Assembly (NCBI RefSeq): GCF_949628265.1
Contig: NC_088790.1
Span: forward strand, 19,224,545 to 19,288,544
From: Cloeon dipterum
Lineage: Eukaryota > Arthropoda > Insecta > Ephemeroptera > Baetidae
Reading direction: 5' to 3'
DNA length: 64,000 bases
The position numbers and the translations under genes were made by a program. Shown here piece by piece: positions 50,949-64,000 of this stretch; position 1 is the stretch's first letter; each line of letters opens with the position of its first letter. Under the pieces are notes generated by a model, which was given only the letters and a program-made list of their open reading frames with translations, was not told the DNA's origin and ran no database searches.

Positions 50949-53683
50949 CTGCGAGCCAGCTCAAGCGCCTATCTGTCAATCAGTTCGCTCTCGGTGCTGT
51001 GTGTCTGTTTCTGCCATCGATATTGCCCTCTTTGTTTTTTGCCTGCCCACTTTCTAAACAGATAATCTCGCACGATCTCTATATAGTGGCGTCTATGCAC
51101 TCCTATGATTTGCGGCTCCGCCATCTGACGCTTCAATGGGTATGGATTGTGTCGGGAACCTACTTTATTTGCAATAAAATCAGTGCATGTTTTTGTTTCA
51201 AAGGTGTTGAACCGATTTTTCGATATTTTTTTTTCATTGATTGATTGCAAGATGCAAGATCTTTGCTGGAGGGTGGCATTAAGTTATGACAAAATTAAAT
51301 TTAAAACGATGGGTCTTTTTCAGACAAAGCAAAATTTGGAATGATAAATTTAATGAGATTGATTTAAAAATGGCAAAATATTAGGGAGTAGCCATTGTAA
51401 AGAATATTTACCTCGATCCTCACATTTTTACATTAAATTTAGTTAAAATAGTATCACAATTAATCAATATTAAAAATATAGCAGTTTCCGCGTAACAAAA
51501 TAGAGAGGATAGGGAAAAACGCAACAAATCAAAATATTTCTGAGACATTAAATGACATTGAAGATATTACGTTTGTCTTTATTCGCTGTTTAATTTTTAT
51601 CGAACTTGCGAGACGGTATGAAAAATACAAGTATTTTTTTTTAAAGCGAGAAGAAATTCAAAGTGTTTTAAACATAGTTTATATTTCCGGTGTTCTTATC
51701 TCTGTCGGTTGGAAACTTTTGTTTAATTTATTTCTCTCGTGTCTTTCTGTCACGTTGTTAATACGTCACTGAATGAAAATTCCACATTCTAACAAATTAA
51801 AATGAGTAAGGTAAGGAGAGTAAACCTATCTATACTCTCCTTAGAGAAAGGTTGACACAGGAACCGAAACTACCCCTAGCTCAATTGTTCGATCCGATTT
51901 TTGTTTGATTGTCTCTTTGGTATGATTAACATGCATAGATTACAAAAATATTCTTCAATGAAACAAACAGTAGATAGTAACTAGGATCTGAATCTATTGA
52001 TGTATCCTATGTCATCCTGAATTACAAGATAGCCTGGCAACAATTTTCTCGTTTATAAATAGGACATATTTGACCATTTTTAATGTCAGATTTCGAGTCC
52101 ACTGAACGAAATCTACCTAATGCTCTCTCACGGCGGGAAGTCTTCTTGTTACGAAAAAAATAGATTTTAAGTACTCGCGCTGCTATTTGACTAGCACAAA
52201 AATGTCCATGAAAATTCACTGTGGTTTACTTTAGTAAATTTTGGCTTAAATAAAATCCCCAAGGAAAAATTTGACAAAATGTACTGATGCATTTTGATAT
52301 ATAATTCCTCTCTAACAATTTAAATAACTACTAAATCTGTCTACTCGTGCTTTATTTCTCGCTCTATTAAATAAACTAAATTAAAAAACTCATTTAAAAT
52401 TTCCATTTTTATCCTTTTTGTCAAAGATCATTTGCGTGAGAGGTGTTTTTTGATTAAAAAAAATCTGCTGTTGATTGGATATCACATTGGTCCAAACCTA
52501 AAAATTATCGACTAGCCAAATAACAAATAATTGCTGCAAGTTTTAAAGCTGCAGCTTTACAAATTATTTCCAATGTAATCAGTTAAAACCCCCTTGCAAC
52601 AAAATAAAGAGTCTGATGAAATGTTAAATATGCTTGTGCACATTTGCATGAAAACAATTGGGACACTTCTTGGAGCTGGCGGAAAGGCGCTTACAAACAA
52701 ATGCTGGAAAATAAATGCCATTCGCTTCCCCTATGTGCAGAGAAGCAACTGCTTCTCTCATTTGAATGGATGCACGCACGACTGTGTTTGCAAAGCATGT
52801 GAGTTGCATTAGTAAGCGGATAGCCCTGCGTGCACTTTTTTATTGCACTTGACCTCCAGCAGGTTGCCTATGCAGGCAGGCAGCCAGGCAATTTCAACAC
52901 TCCTCGCGCTATTGAATTATCGCCTATGCACTAAGTTAACGAACTCGCGCTGCAGTGTGTTTGCCTAGAGGCTGCAATATGCGTGTTCGAGATTTGATGC
53001 AAAGATTGCCGCCTTTGTCGTTGTGATAACCCACACGCCCGGCATATGAAAGTAAAAGTGCTGGCTAGAAATTTTATTAGCTTCCTCCTTCATAAACCAT
53101 CCAAATTTTTGGCATTTTTGTAAGTAAAAATTTTTATGAAACAATTTTTCACCCTAATTTTATAATTTAATTTAAAATTCAGTTAATGTTTTTATATATA
53201 TAGTCAGAAGGACCAAACAACTGCAATAAATTTGATTTTTAAACACCAATATTTAAAATTAAATCCATTTTTCTTCGTCTCAATCCAAAGATCATATATT
53301 ATAATTTTAAGCAGAAATAACTATTCTGTAAATTTAAAACGGTTGATAAAGGATCTAAATTGGAAACTTTTTGAAGCTTCAAAAGATTATAAAAATATAT
53401 AATTTTTTCAGAGGTTGTTCTTAGTACATCCCGAAAAAATAATTGTTACAGCTGTCATTGGCATACACAAATTATTCTAAAATAATTTAAATACACATTT
53501 TGGCCTTTTTCTCTTAAAAAGTCATTTATGATCCTATAATCGCTGCATTTCACTTATAATTATGTGCCTCTCCGTTAGAAATGAGGCGCTGGTCAGCGGT
53601 GGGTTCACCGTGGTGCGTCCCTGAGGTCAATGCGAGTCGACAGGGGTGGGGACGGGGTTAAAAAACACAGCAGAAGGGGTTGT

Positions 53684-53696
53684 TTCTCTCTCTCTC
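53684..53696 (+). repeat. CT-rich (GAGA-type) tract
   Basis: A run of CT units, the complement of a GAGA-factor type motif, in a GC-richer island at 53580-53830. A longer tract of the same kind is at 46837-46860. GAGA tracts are common in arthropod promoters and enhancers. Confidence 0.5.
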
Positions 53697-54578
53697 GCAC
53701 ACTCTGTTGTTAGCAGCAGGTGTGAATAACCTCAGAGGCAGCTGTTAGCAAATACTGCGTGTGCCAAGGCAACTCTCTCTGCACGCTCCAATTGAGAAAA
53801 TCACGTGGCTTTTCCGATGAGCCCGGTTCTGCCCACCTGGGAAATTAATATTCAATTAGATTTGGATTGAAATTACGTAGATATTGAATCATCACTATAT
53901 TGAAAAACATTCTGTTTTCAAAAAATTTCAATGACGTCAATCGCTACTAGGGAAAATAAATAATTATTTTTATTATTTACATATACGAAAGGACGTAACG
54001 CAAGAAGTTTTAGATTGCATTTTCACACCCTTGAGCTTTCATTGCTTGCGATTGATTTTTCCCTCGAGGAAAGCTAAAAGTTTACATATTACATATACCT
54101 TGTAAATATAAAATGTGCAAAATTGAGAAATTTAACCTAACATAATATATTTCATGTGTTACTGGTGAAGGAGGTGTACATTGAATAATATATATTTTTT
54201 AATTTATCATTTTCATGGTTCAGCAGAACAGATTTGCCTGTACATTGCCAGACAAATTATTTCATAAATCAACATAAACATTAAAAGAGGGTGAGAAATT
54301 AGTTGGATAATTCTTGAAGAAATCTAGAACACGTACTTTACTTAAGAAGAATTTTTTTCCGACAGAGAAGCAACGATTTCCATGCTTTATTTTTAGCAGA
54401 CGTAAATTTTCAGTTTTTCCTTACGGAAAGCGTAGGGGTGCATGAACCCAGGGCACCAATTGTAAGGACCGGAAAGGCACCGTCAAAACTTGAGGATTTA
54501 ACTCAGCGGGCAGCGGCCAATTTGCAGGATTTTGAACTCAGCAAGTCACCACCTAGGGTGGTTTTTCTACGAAAGAGT

Positions 54579-54590
54579 CCACTAGATGGC
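54579..54590 (+). promoter_or_regulatory. CTCF-like core motif
   Basis: CCACTAGATGGC fits the CTCF core consensus CCASYAGRKGGC at every position except that the fourth base choice is not discriminating. It sits in a GC island (54430-54720) next to the inverted repeat CACTGT-AA-ACAGTG at 54648-54661. CTCF is conserved in insects and often marks insulators. One motif match is weak evidence alone. Confidence 0.35.
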
Positions 54591-55863
54591 CGTCCCTTCG
54601 ACTCGAGCCTTCTCGTACGCGGAGAGAGCGTTCACCGCACTGCTGTTCACTGTAAACAGTGGGTTCGTTGACCGCACACCACGCTACACTCACTCAACTA
54701 CGCGATTTTCCGTTTTCTCGCATTGCCTCGCAGTATGCTGGAAAATTCTAAGTTTTTGTGTGGAACCAGAGTCAACAAGTTGTCAAGCAGAATCGAAAGC
54801 ACAATTTGACCGTGGGAAATTTTACCACGGTATAGAGGCGTTTAAGATAATTGGATGAGTTCATAAGTATTGGAGTGCATATTATGGTATAATTAGCGCT
54901 TATGTGAATATATTAGGAAATGAAAGTGAAATTTTTATATGCAGGGAAAATCTTTTCGCGCAAACGCAGTATTATTTGCTACAGTTTCCCTTTTTTTACA
55001 GTAATGTTGTCTCTGATATTTAGATGGGATGTTTGATAATATTGTTGATCATTTCTAAAGCACAATGGTTTAGAGATGTAGTTGATTAACTATTTTTCGA
55101 ATTGTTTTTTCACATGGATTAAAAACGATAACAATGAAATTCCAATATTTAGTGGAAAATTTTCAGATTATGTTTTATTATTTTTTATTATTAACTTTTA
55201 CCATATTAGTACACTCATCAATAGTTTTATTAATGGAACTCCAGAAGTAGACTCGTTGGATTCAACTGTACAAATTCAATTAGGTCTTCAATTCTAGTTG
55301 GAGAAAATTGGACAGATTACACAAGAAATTCAAATAGTGGTTTTGATATGCTGAAAATCTGTCATTGAAGAGAATTTTAGGTTATGTTGATTTCTTAATA
55401 ATTGACTTTGAATTTGACCAAAGACGTTCCAAATTTCGTAACTCAGGCTGATTTGAATCCTTATTTGCACCTAAAATAGACAGTCCCAACCTAGATTTCC
55501 CAGTCACGTTTTTGTTTTTAGAATCGAGCATTAATTTTCTATTTAATGTATTTATTGTATTGACCATTGCAAGAATAATAATATTCTATTCCTAAAAAGT
55601 GGCCAATAATCTTGGTCACTTCAGAAAGAAAGCCTATAATATACTAATTATATCGATCGGCGGAAGCAAAAAGCACTTTCTATGCGATGTCCATTTTATT
55701 TGATCAAGTAAGTAAAACGCAGCGGTCTCGGCAATCAGGTGGCTGGGAAGCGCTGGAAAGGTCAGTGCAGACACGGTTTTTCGGGTCTCCAGGTGGAATA
55801 CCCTGGCTGGCTGCTATTTCGGGCAATGTGTGTGAGTGATAAGAGGTAAAACAAGAGGCGACG

Positions 55864-55877
55864 GTGTGTGTGTGTGT
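55864..55877 (+). repeat. (GT)7 microsatellite
   Basis: Seven perfect GT units in a GC-rich island (55730-56210). Short simple repeat. Confidence 0.85.
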
Positions 55878-58800
55878 CGGAGTCGGCGGCCGCAGGAGCG
55901 GTGAACTTGCAGCAGTCTCTGCGCTCCACGTGGTGACGTCACGTCGAGTGACGTGAGCGGGTCAACGGCTTGCCTTGCCCGAGCCTTCTCACTCACTCGC
56001 GCTAATAATAAGCAATCAGCTGCGCCGCAAAGTGCCATACATAGAGCTAATTATGCTCGCGAGCAGACCCCTACCTGCAGCGCGCAGGCAGCCCCGAAAG
56101 CGGCCCTTGCCCCGATCAGCGCGCATGCACGCATTGTTGCCTTGTTCCTCATTGTTGCAGCTGGCCGCGGGGAAAGCAACCTCTCGTTATTGCCTAGTCG
56201 CACAGTTAAATCAGCTATTTTAAGTGATCAATTATTTGTACGTCCACTGCGATTGTTTCGAGCTGGAGAAATTTCAGACAAGGTGGAAAATTCCAAAGAG
56301 TTCCCTTTTCAAGAATGTTAGCACGAGACGTAAATAGAATTCATCAATCCCATTTTTTTCTAATTGGGTCTACAATCAATGCATGTGACTTGATGTATGT
56401 TTTGAAAATAATCCCAAATATTTATGAACAGGGTATGTTATAATTTAGATTTTCGTTAATTCACTGGAAGAATGCAGGCTAATTTTAAATGTAAATCAAA
56501 TCAAACACTAAACTTGCAAAGCCATCAAGCGATCCCTTGAATAATTTCTTTTGAATAACATTTTAATTTTGAAAAAGAAAGGGAAATAAATATACTGCTA
56601 AGAAGTCAAACCATTTCAATATATAAGAAATTTTTGCAGTGCATATAAAGTTTTTTTTTAAAATTGATGGAGACAAAATATACAGTAAAATTGATCAAAA
56701 GGGTGAAGAGAGCTAGTTAATAACAAAGTTTTAGTGTGGTGGTTGAACCAGCGCGCCTATCTTGCATTTTAATATGCACATCCTAAAGTTGAAACGCCTT
56801 TAAATATTAATTTATTTAAATAGTTTTGATCTACAGTTATTATTTTAAATTCAGGCCTTCTGAAAATCTCCGCCGTTTTTCTGTATTTAAATTTCAGGCA
56901 ATGCCAGCCCTTATAAGAAAATCTGAGTGAGATATTGTGCAAAAACACAATCCTAGATGATTACCTCAAATGTTCCATTTGAAAAACTTTTGAGTGGAAA
57001 TGAAAAAAAAAATGAAATTTAATATGGATATTATTTATTATATATCTTCTTTATATTTTTAATTAGACTCGGAAATTTTAATCGTCAATCGACCATTTTT
57101 TCTGTTAGCTCCATAGCTGAGAACTGGATATTTAATTACCTTCAATAGTCATGAAACTTTCTGATCTCGATCTCTAAAGAGAATGGTGTCCAAGCATCTG
57201 TTAATAAAATCGAGTTTTTTTATTTGCCGAAATCAGCTTAAATGCATTTTTTTCCAAACACAGAGGAGTAATGCGGATTTAAAAAATATCAAAATCAAAT
57301 TTAAATCCTGAAAATATAGAAGAACCAAGTCCACGTTGAGTATTGCCAGCTGTATCTTTTATTTAAAATAACATTTTTGCGTCTCAATTCCTTATTTCCA
57401 TTAATGAGCATATTAGCATTAGTGTGCATATCTTAAACTGTTTCAAAAGACTACAAAATTACAAATAATGCGGTGACAAAGCACTCGTCCGCTAGGGAAA
57501 TTGTTGTATAGACAAAGATTTGGCAACCGTATAGAAATGGCAGGGTTAGCGTTTGTCTCTACATTTCGACACACTAATACGTGCGTCAAATGCTCATCGA
57601 AAGCATAAACACACCTATGCAGCTTGCAATGTCACTGTACCAAGGTCATTTCTCCGGTCGCAGCAAGCGCTTGGGGTATAGCTTTTCGTTTTTTCATCAA
57701 AGCTCTGCTCTCCGCATGTGTAAATCTAACGGGAGCATAATCGTCGTACGTGTGTGTAAAGGAAATAAAACAATATAGTATGCATATAAACTGCCGTGAA
57801 GCTTATAGTTTATTATTCCACGCAACGGCCGGCCTGCTTGCTCTTTCTCTTCAACCAGAATAATCCAAGCTGTGCGTTTCTATATGATTTTTGTTTCAAA
57901 TTGTAGGTACAGATGGAATTTATTTGAAGCAATTCGAGCCATTGAGAAAAAGATTATTTGGTTCAAATTTAAATGGAAATTTCAACTCTAAAAATAGCTT
58001 AAATAGTTTTCTTTTTATCAAAAATAAAAAATTAAAACACGAGATCTTTTCAAAAATTTCCTATTGGTTTTTATTTAAGTCTACTTTCAAAATCGAATGG
58101 TTTTTTTCAACACTAGTTAATTTATTGTCCCCGAAAATTATGCGCATAAACAAATTTTCTGTTCTGAATAAAATTGTTCGTTTTAGGACAAATTGTTTTT
58201 CAAGCAAAAATCCTTTAGAAAATTCATCTCTCGTAACAGGATATTAAACTGTTTCAATTGTATTTACTATGTAAATAAATAAGCTAATAATTTTGGCCTT
58301 TTTATATTAAATAAAATCTTAATCTTTTGATGATCACATTTATATGAGAAAAACTTAACAAAGTAAAATTTTTAACACAAAATTTTATTTGTGCTAACAA
58401 GTTTTTATAAGATTGTTTCGTCAAACACCGTGATCAAAATTGACCAAAAGGACTTTCATAGTTTTGTTATGTTTGATATAAAAATTAACTTATTTTCCTG
58501 AATTACGAATATGAATATGAAATCAATTCACAATTTATAAAGTGCAAAAAGTTACCAGACAGTAAAAGGCTTCATTGAGTTCAGTTAAATTGATTGCCGA
58601 GCACGTTTACAAATAAATGTCTGGCCATGAATGCCAGGAAAATAAAATTATAGTTATAAAGAAATGAGAAAGACCCGGTTTGTATCGTTTCTTTAAAATA
58701 CACGGCTTACAATTAAGGATCAAAAGGAAACAAGACACGCGAGGTCCTTGTGTGAACATATGCATATTTGCATCATTTTGTGCAATAAAATTTAACTGTA

Positions 58801-59736
58801 CAGGCGACGATTAAACTTAAAAAAATTATTAGAGCAATGTTTTTATCTTTTAAAAATAGTGAATTTCAAGAATTGTGTATGGTTGATATTGAGTCCTGTC
58901 CTGGACAGTTAATAATTTAGCATAATTTAGTTTAAAAAAAAGAGTTGATGACTGTCTGTAATGCGGTTTGATTTCTCCGGAAACACATGATGCTGCTGGC
59001 TTAGCGCAGAGAGTGCGACATTTTTGCAACTTTGCGGTTTTTATATACAATGTAAATTTCACGCGTACTTACAGTCGCGTCTCAGTAAGTGCTAAGCCTC
59101 GCTGTACAACAACTTTCCTCTTTATTTTCTTCCTGTTGAGCTGTTCCCAGACTCGGTGAATTTTAAATACCACGTCTCCAAGGCCGCAAGCCAAATTATT
59201 TCACTGAAAGGTCACTCTCGCACTTACTCTAGCTGCGATTCACGGTAAGAATATTGCTGAAACCTTAACGCACCGCAAAAATCTAGTTCGGATTCAAAGA
59301 AGCACTCCAAGGCTCGTGGATCTTTTCTCAACCTAACGCAACTCTTAGATAATTTTGGAACAGAGGACAAGAATTAAACAAATTTTGAGGATAAATGGAA
59401 TGAAAAAATTCACGAGCCTCTCAAGAATATTTCCTAACTCTTTGAAATTTTGAGATTTTGTTAACCAGACGTTTGTTAGCCTAGATGTTTCCCAGAAATT
59501 AACTCTTTTTCACGTAGAAGCAGCCTGCGTTGAGCCGCTTATAGCGTATATACTCTCATGCTCGATTTTAATAAGATTTTTGCCTGATATAATTTTGTCA
59601 GGGTTTTACCTGACGATATTACGATCAATATTATTTGTAACGAAGCAATCAATGTAAAATATTCGGGCACCCAAAGGGGAGCGTGGAGGGAGAGTCTCAG
59701 GTTATACAACCACCCCTCACGGAGGGGAGCGCTCGT

Positions 59737-59752
59737 ACACACACACACACAC
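59737..59752 (+). repeat. (AC)8 microsatellite
   Basis: Eight perfect AC units. Immediately upstream is a small hairpin, CCCCTC at 59713-59718 with GAGGGG at 59722-59727, loop of three. Confidence 0.85.
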
Positions 59753-60907
59753 CCGCGACGGCTCCGTCTTCTCCTGGTGGCGGCGGACCGGTCAAGTCGG
59801 GCCACTTCTAGCTCTCCCCTTGCTCATCCCTTGAGTAGCCGCAGTGTAATTCTCTCATCGCATCCGACACCAATAAACCGCCATAGGTATGGATTTCAAA
59901 CCACCGACCCTGCTTTCCTTTATCGACTGGCTAAATACGTAGTCAACCCCTTTCCGTAGTTATGGCTAAGAGAATAAAGCTCAGAACGGGTGAGGAAGCG
60001 GCCCTGCTGACAAATTTTTATGAGAGTTTAATCCACAAATGATTGAGGTAAAAACGCATGTTCCAGACCTTTCCTAAATTAAAATGAAATCCAAGACGCG
60101 GCCATACAAAGTATCTACCTGCCGAGGACATTATGTGGAGAGTGCTTAGCTTTTCTTGTAAATTTTCAAACCTGCTAGACAAGTATTTTTCCGTCCCGAG
60201 GTTTTAACTGGCGAGACTTCAACTACTTTTCTCATTACCCGCACTGCACGTCCCCGAGCCATAATAATTGCGCGGCCGCTGCTTTCAAGGAACACCTTCG
60301 ATGCGCGAGTGTAGTAAAATTCGCAGTTAGCTCTTCACATAATGCCTCAGAGGGCTCAAATTGCGAAATCATAAATATCAATTCAGGTGCCTCATTAGAA
60401 TATCGAGAGGAGCTTGTAAATACCATGCAAAAACTTGTTCTGCTCTCTGAAAATCGTGTTCTTTTGATACAATTTAAACTTTCAAATAAAGCATACATAA
60501 AAATTCTTGGATGCATAAATAAAAAGGGAAACTAAAGACTTTTTTAAATTCAGCAACGGCCAATCCGAGGACTGATGGCTAATTACAGCACGATTAAAAA
60601 ATTCTTAAAGCTTCTCCACATCATACGCTACGCTTCAGTTTTGTATAAATCCTTAAAATTATTTATAATAACTTTTAAATTTATTACCTCAGAAAAATGT
60701 AACAAACTAAAGATGAAATTAATTTTTCACGCGTTAACTGTGGTATATTTGGTTGATTAATTGCGATCGCATCAAGGGCGTATCCGTTACGAAACTGGAA
60801 ATTTCGGCGAGGGGACCTCGGGTGAAAAGCGGGAAGGTTAGCAGCGTGCTCGCTGAGGATTATGCATAAGGAGATGTGAGTGTATTCATGTTTGCTCATG
60901 ATATTGT

Positions 60908-60985
60908 GCGCGCGCGAGCTGGAGAAAGATTTTAGCAAGGTTCGTAAGGCACAAGGCAAACTTTTATTAATATCCGCTGCGCGCG
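60908..60985. repeat. Paired CG-alternating tracts
   Basis: GCGCGCGCG at 60908-60916 and GCGCGCG at 60979-60985 lie about 60 bp apart in one island. A further GCGCGCGCG is at 62781-62789. Such tracts recur through the gene-poor part of the window. Confidence 0.6.
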
Positions 60986-63900
60986 AGCCGCGGCTATTGT
61001 GACGACCTTGCGAAAACTCAAACGCACAAGGGCAGCCGCAGTTAGTCAGTCAGCCAGCCTTTGTGCATTATGATTCTCGGTGCTGCCTACGGTGTAAATA
61101 CATAAATACACGAGCTACAAACAAGGCTCAAATTAGCTGTATCGTTTCACCGAATCTTTTCATGGGGATCTCGGCTTTATTTCCCCTCTGGAAAGCTTCT
61201 CATAATCAGTCACGACAACATAGTTTGATCAAAATTGGTTACAGATGTCGACGACGAAAATTTAATATAATTAATTCGGCAGAGCGAGGAGGAAATTTAT
61301 TCCAACAGTTTACTTGGAATTGCCAGGCCAGAAGAAAATCAAAACTTATAGTCACTTATAAGTCAAGGCAAACAATTTTGCTGGAGAATCCATTTCAAAT
61401 TAATTAGCAGGACTACTTACATTATTGTTTGCTTTCGCGCAAACGTACTTAAAACATACGCAACTCCTGAGAAGGTCTAATATTTCCTCTAACCCAGGAA
61501 ATTTTACCATGAGTCTAATGATTTTTCGTTGAAGTGTAGTAAATTTTCAGCACGCTCGGTTCTGCACTTCTTGATACCTTTTTTGTTCCCAAAGAGAGTT
61601 ATAAATAGAATCGAGTAAATCTAATTTGTGGAACTTTCTGTATTTCAATTTAAACACTCCAAACATTTGATTTTAGAATTTTTTATTAAATTAGTTGGTT
61701 TCAGGTTACTTTTAAGGATTTGTGATGTGAAACTATTTTGCAATAGTAATATGTTATCAAATTACAAAAAAATTATGAATTGTAGCCGGATTTTCTAAAA
61801 CAAAAGACAAACATCTATAGACTTGATTAAGTTAACTGTGCACAATTTTTGCGGTAAATATTATCAACTCCTATATAGTTATAAGAATGTATATATATAA
61901 TAATATTTTTGTATCTTATTTTTCATTTAGTATTTTGCAAAAATGTAGACGGTTGCATGAACAAATTTTAACTTTCAACTTTTTGAGGATATTATAGCTA
62001 TAATCGAAAGAATATTGTATCAATTCAAGAATTATGAAACTCTAGCTCTAAAAAAAGATTTTGCTCCAAATTTATATTTATATTGCAAAAACTGCTCCTA
62101 TTCTACTTTGAAATAACGTCTTCAAAATTTCGTTGAGATCGATTGAGTTGTGATTTGTGATGCAACAATTAAAATGTAAAATATTGGGCTCAATATTGAA
62201 TATTGATTAATAAATTTATCGTATTTTTAAATCTAAAATTTAATTTGCTTACAGAAATTAAAAAACAACATTTTTTGAATGATTCACCATCTCCCAGCGC
62301 CAACCTTACTTTTTCCTCCCCAAATTATAGAGGCCTCTTAATTGATTCAAACAATTAACCATTGATGTTTGCGAGGCAGCCATTTAAAATCGCAAACTTA
62401 CACAATGGAAAGGAAATTTAATAACAAATATCTTAATTTGCAAACAAAAATGCTTAATGAACAATTCAAATACAGCATTCTAACTAAAACGAAAGCGAGC
62501 ATCACGGAATAAATATTTAGATCTCTAAATATTCACTTTCACCTTTAAATTTGAATTATACAATGGCACACCCAGATATGTCAGAGGTTATTTCAAATTG
62601 TTATCGCTGGAGTTAAGGTATAGTATTTTTAAGGCTGCTGCATATAAGCGAAAAATAGAATTTCACCGGTGGGCTATCAAAAGTTGGCCAGCAGGTTTGC
62701 GATGGGGGCACTTTTGAATAAATGTTTTGATGCGTGCGGGCGCAATTCATTTGCAATTCCGCCCGCCACCGGCGAACAAAGCGCGCGCGATTTTTATGTA
62801 TTTGATGGCGTCGGCGGAGTCGGCTATTTGTATGCGCATAATTAGCTGCTTTGAAATGCTAAGCGAGCGACACCTATTGAAAAAGGAAATTTCGGTGGTT
62901 TTCCCAAAGTAGACACTTTTCCATAATTTCCCGGGCGCTTTTTCAACGCACATTTCGAGGAATTTTACCCAGCGTCACCAATCAATCAAAAGCACGTATT
63001 TAAAATTTACAAATCCATCGTTTAATTGGTAGTTGACGGGTGATCTAAAAGTAAAAGAGATAAATTATGGAGTTTATAAAACCTTCCATAGCGTAAAAGA
63101 TTCTTTCATTTTTTTTTGTTTAAAATTATTATTTTTTAAATAATTTTTTTAAAATTAGCATTAATTTTTTATTAATCGCAGGGTTTTGTTATTGAAATTA
63201 TTTTTTCTTGCATAGGCCACCTAATGGAGCTAAAACACGTCGTGAAAAGAAAAATAATATCTCAAATTTCAAACAACCAGGACAAGTCCTATATTATTTA
63301 ACCAGTATTTATTCAAAACGCGATCATATTTAGTTATAATACAATTTTGCTGGGGAAATTTAAAACTGACTTCATGAATCATGATTACATATTGCAATCA
63401 AAAGATTATGTTTCGTGCCCTCCTAACTGTTATGGTATTTAAATTTATTTAAATTACAGGAGCGCGGTCCTGCCCCTTTTGTCATGAGCCAACAATTGTC
63501 GGCGGTTTGAATTATTGTAATTTAGCATTATTTTATATGTATAACATAACAGCAGAAAGATGATTTTAAAAACAAGAATTCAGTTTTCGACCGTCAGTTA
63601 CTCGGTACTTACGTGGAAGGAATTTTGTCACTTATTATTGTAAAACAATTTCAGTTCTGGTGTTTGATTAGAGTCCGATTGGATTTCAACTGTAAACCAT
63701 TCCATCAACGAAATTCTTCATTGAATATGTATCGGTCTTCATCATATTTGTACCTTCATCCAAAAAATTATTTTTTGTAAGAAAAGAATTTAAAAATAAC
63801 AAGATTCTAACTATATTCTCTTGAAATGGGGCACCAGAGCTTAAACGTTAATGCTGGTCAAGGAACAAATACCATCTTATTTCGATGAGGATGAAGTCGT

Positions 63901-64000
63901 TTTTCACTCCGAAAATAAGTATTAAAATTTCTGTAAATTGTGTAAATTTTACACCTATTTTACTTTTAAATTTGCTAGGTTAAAAAATCGCTCAAAATGA

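Larger units (their letters stand above)
48653..64000. other. Gene-poor AT-rich region with scattered GC-rich islands
   Basis: I find no supportable coding exon, tRNA, rRNA or recognisable transposon in these 15 kb. GC-richer islands stand at about 50590-51010, 52640-53050, 53580-53830, 54430-54720, 55730-56210, 58960-59230, 59690-59960, 60750-61060 and 62690-62830, separated by 0.5-2 kb of very AT-rich DNA. If the donor at 48653 is real, all this could be a long first intron rich in regulatory modules. Otherwise it is an intergenic desert. Confidence 0.4.

Noticed and set aside
54438-54671. 77-residue frame (APIVRTGKAPSKLEDL region) considered as a gag-like or exon fragment
   Set aside because: No zinc knuckle, protease or other retroelement feature nearby and no recognised family.
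58968-59159. Small secreted-protein-like frame
   Set aside because: Hydrophobic but without a clear signal peptide, cysteine pattern or splice context.
1-64000. tRNA, rRNA, known conserved insect microRNAs, CRISPR arrays, bacterial operons, transposase or reverse transcriptase genes
   Set aside because: Read for A/B box and conserved mature microRNA sequences that I know and for mobile-element protein motifs; none seen. This was by eye, so weak or degenerate copies may be missed.

Overview
This is a stretch of animal nuclear genome, almost certainly from an insect or another arthropod. The evidence is AT-rich DNA, many short GT-AG introns (often 60-450 bp), no operons or ribosome binding sites, and five multi-exon genes whose proteins belong to conserved animal families. 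I cannot place the species. I rebuilt every exon by hand from splice sites and reading phase, and all five gene models close in phase from start to stop. I ran no alignments, so comparisons with human proteins rest on remembered family features and lengths.

Layout. (1) 262-2724 minus: a GFOD1/2-type oxidoreductase-like protein, 7 coding exons, 408 aa. (2) 2731-3645: a short divergent promoter region with several CCAAT boxes. (3) 3646-12797 plus: BIG/Sec71 (ARFGEF1/2), the large Golgi Arf exchange factor, 20 coding exons, 1798 aa. (4) 14036-34868 minus: HUWE1, the giant HECT ubiquitin ligase, 48 coding exons, 4194 aa, complete. It is convergent with BIG, and the poly(A) signals of the two genes lie about 90 bp apart. 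(5) 34869-38220: intergenic. (6) 38221-41942 plus: RASSF8/7-type Ras-association protein, 10 coding exons, 506 aa. (7) 43435-44805 plus: a coilin homologue, 6 coding exons, 360 aa. (8) About 44834-64000: a 19 kb region with no supportable protein. It is AT-rich with repeated GC-rich islands, CG-alternating tracts, short microsatellites, a CTCF-like motif and one good candidate noncoding first exon (to 48652, strong splice donor). It looks like a promoter plus the start of a long first intron, or a regulatory desert, of a gene that continues beyond the window.

The genes are not a functional cluster: they cover membrane traffic (BIG), ubiquitin-dependent turnover (HUWE1), junction and growth signalling (RASSF8), Cajal body assembly (coilin) and a putative secreted or redox-like protein (GFOD). 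I found no prokaryote-type, viral or mobile system. The points most worth a second look are: the HUWE1 catalytic cysteine codon split by an intron; the tail-to-tail BIG/HUWE1 arrangement; the altered catalytic motif and a possible signal-anchor extension in GFOD; an insert near the BIG C-terminus; a possible alternative 3' splice site in RASSF8; a 28-bp repeat shared in inverted orientation by two introns; and the island-rich desert.
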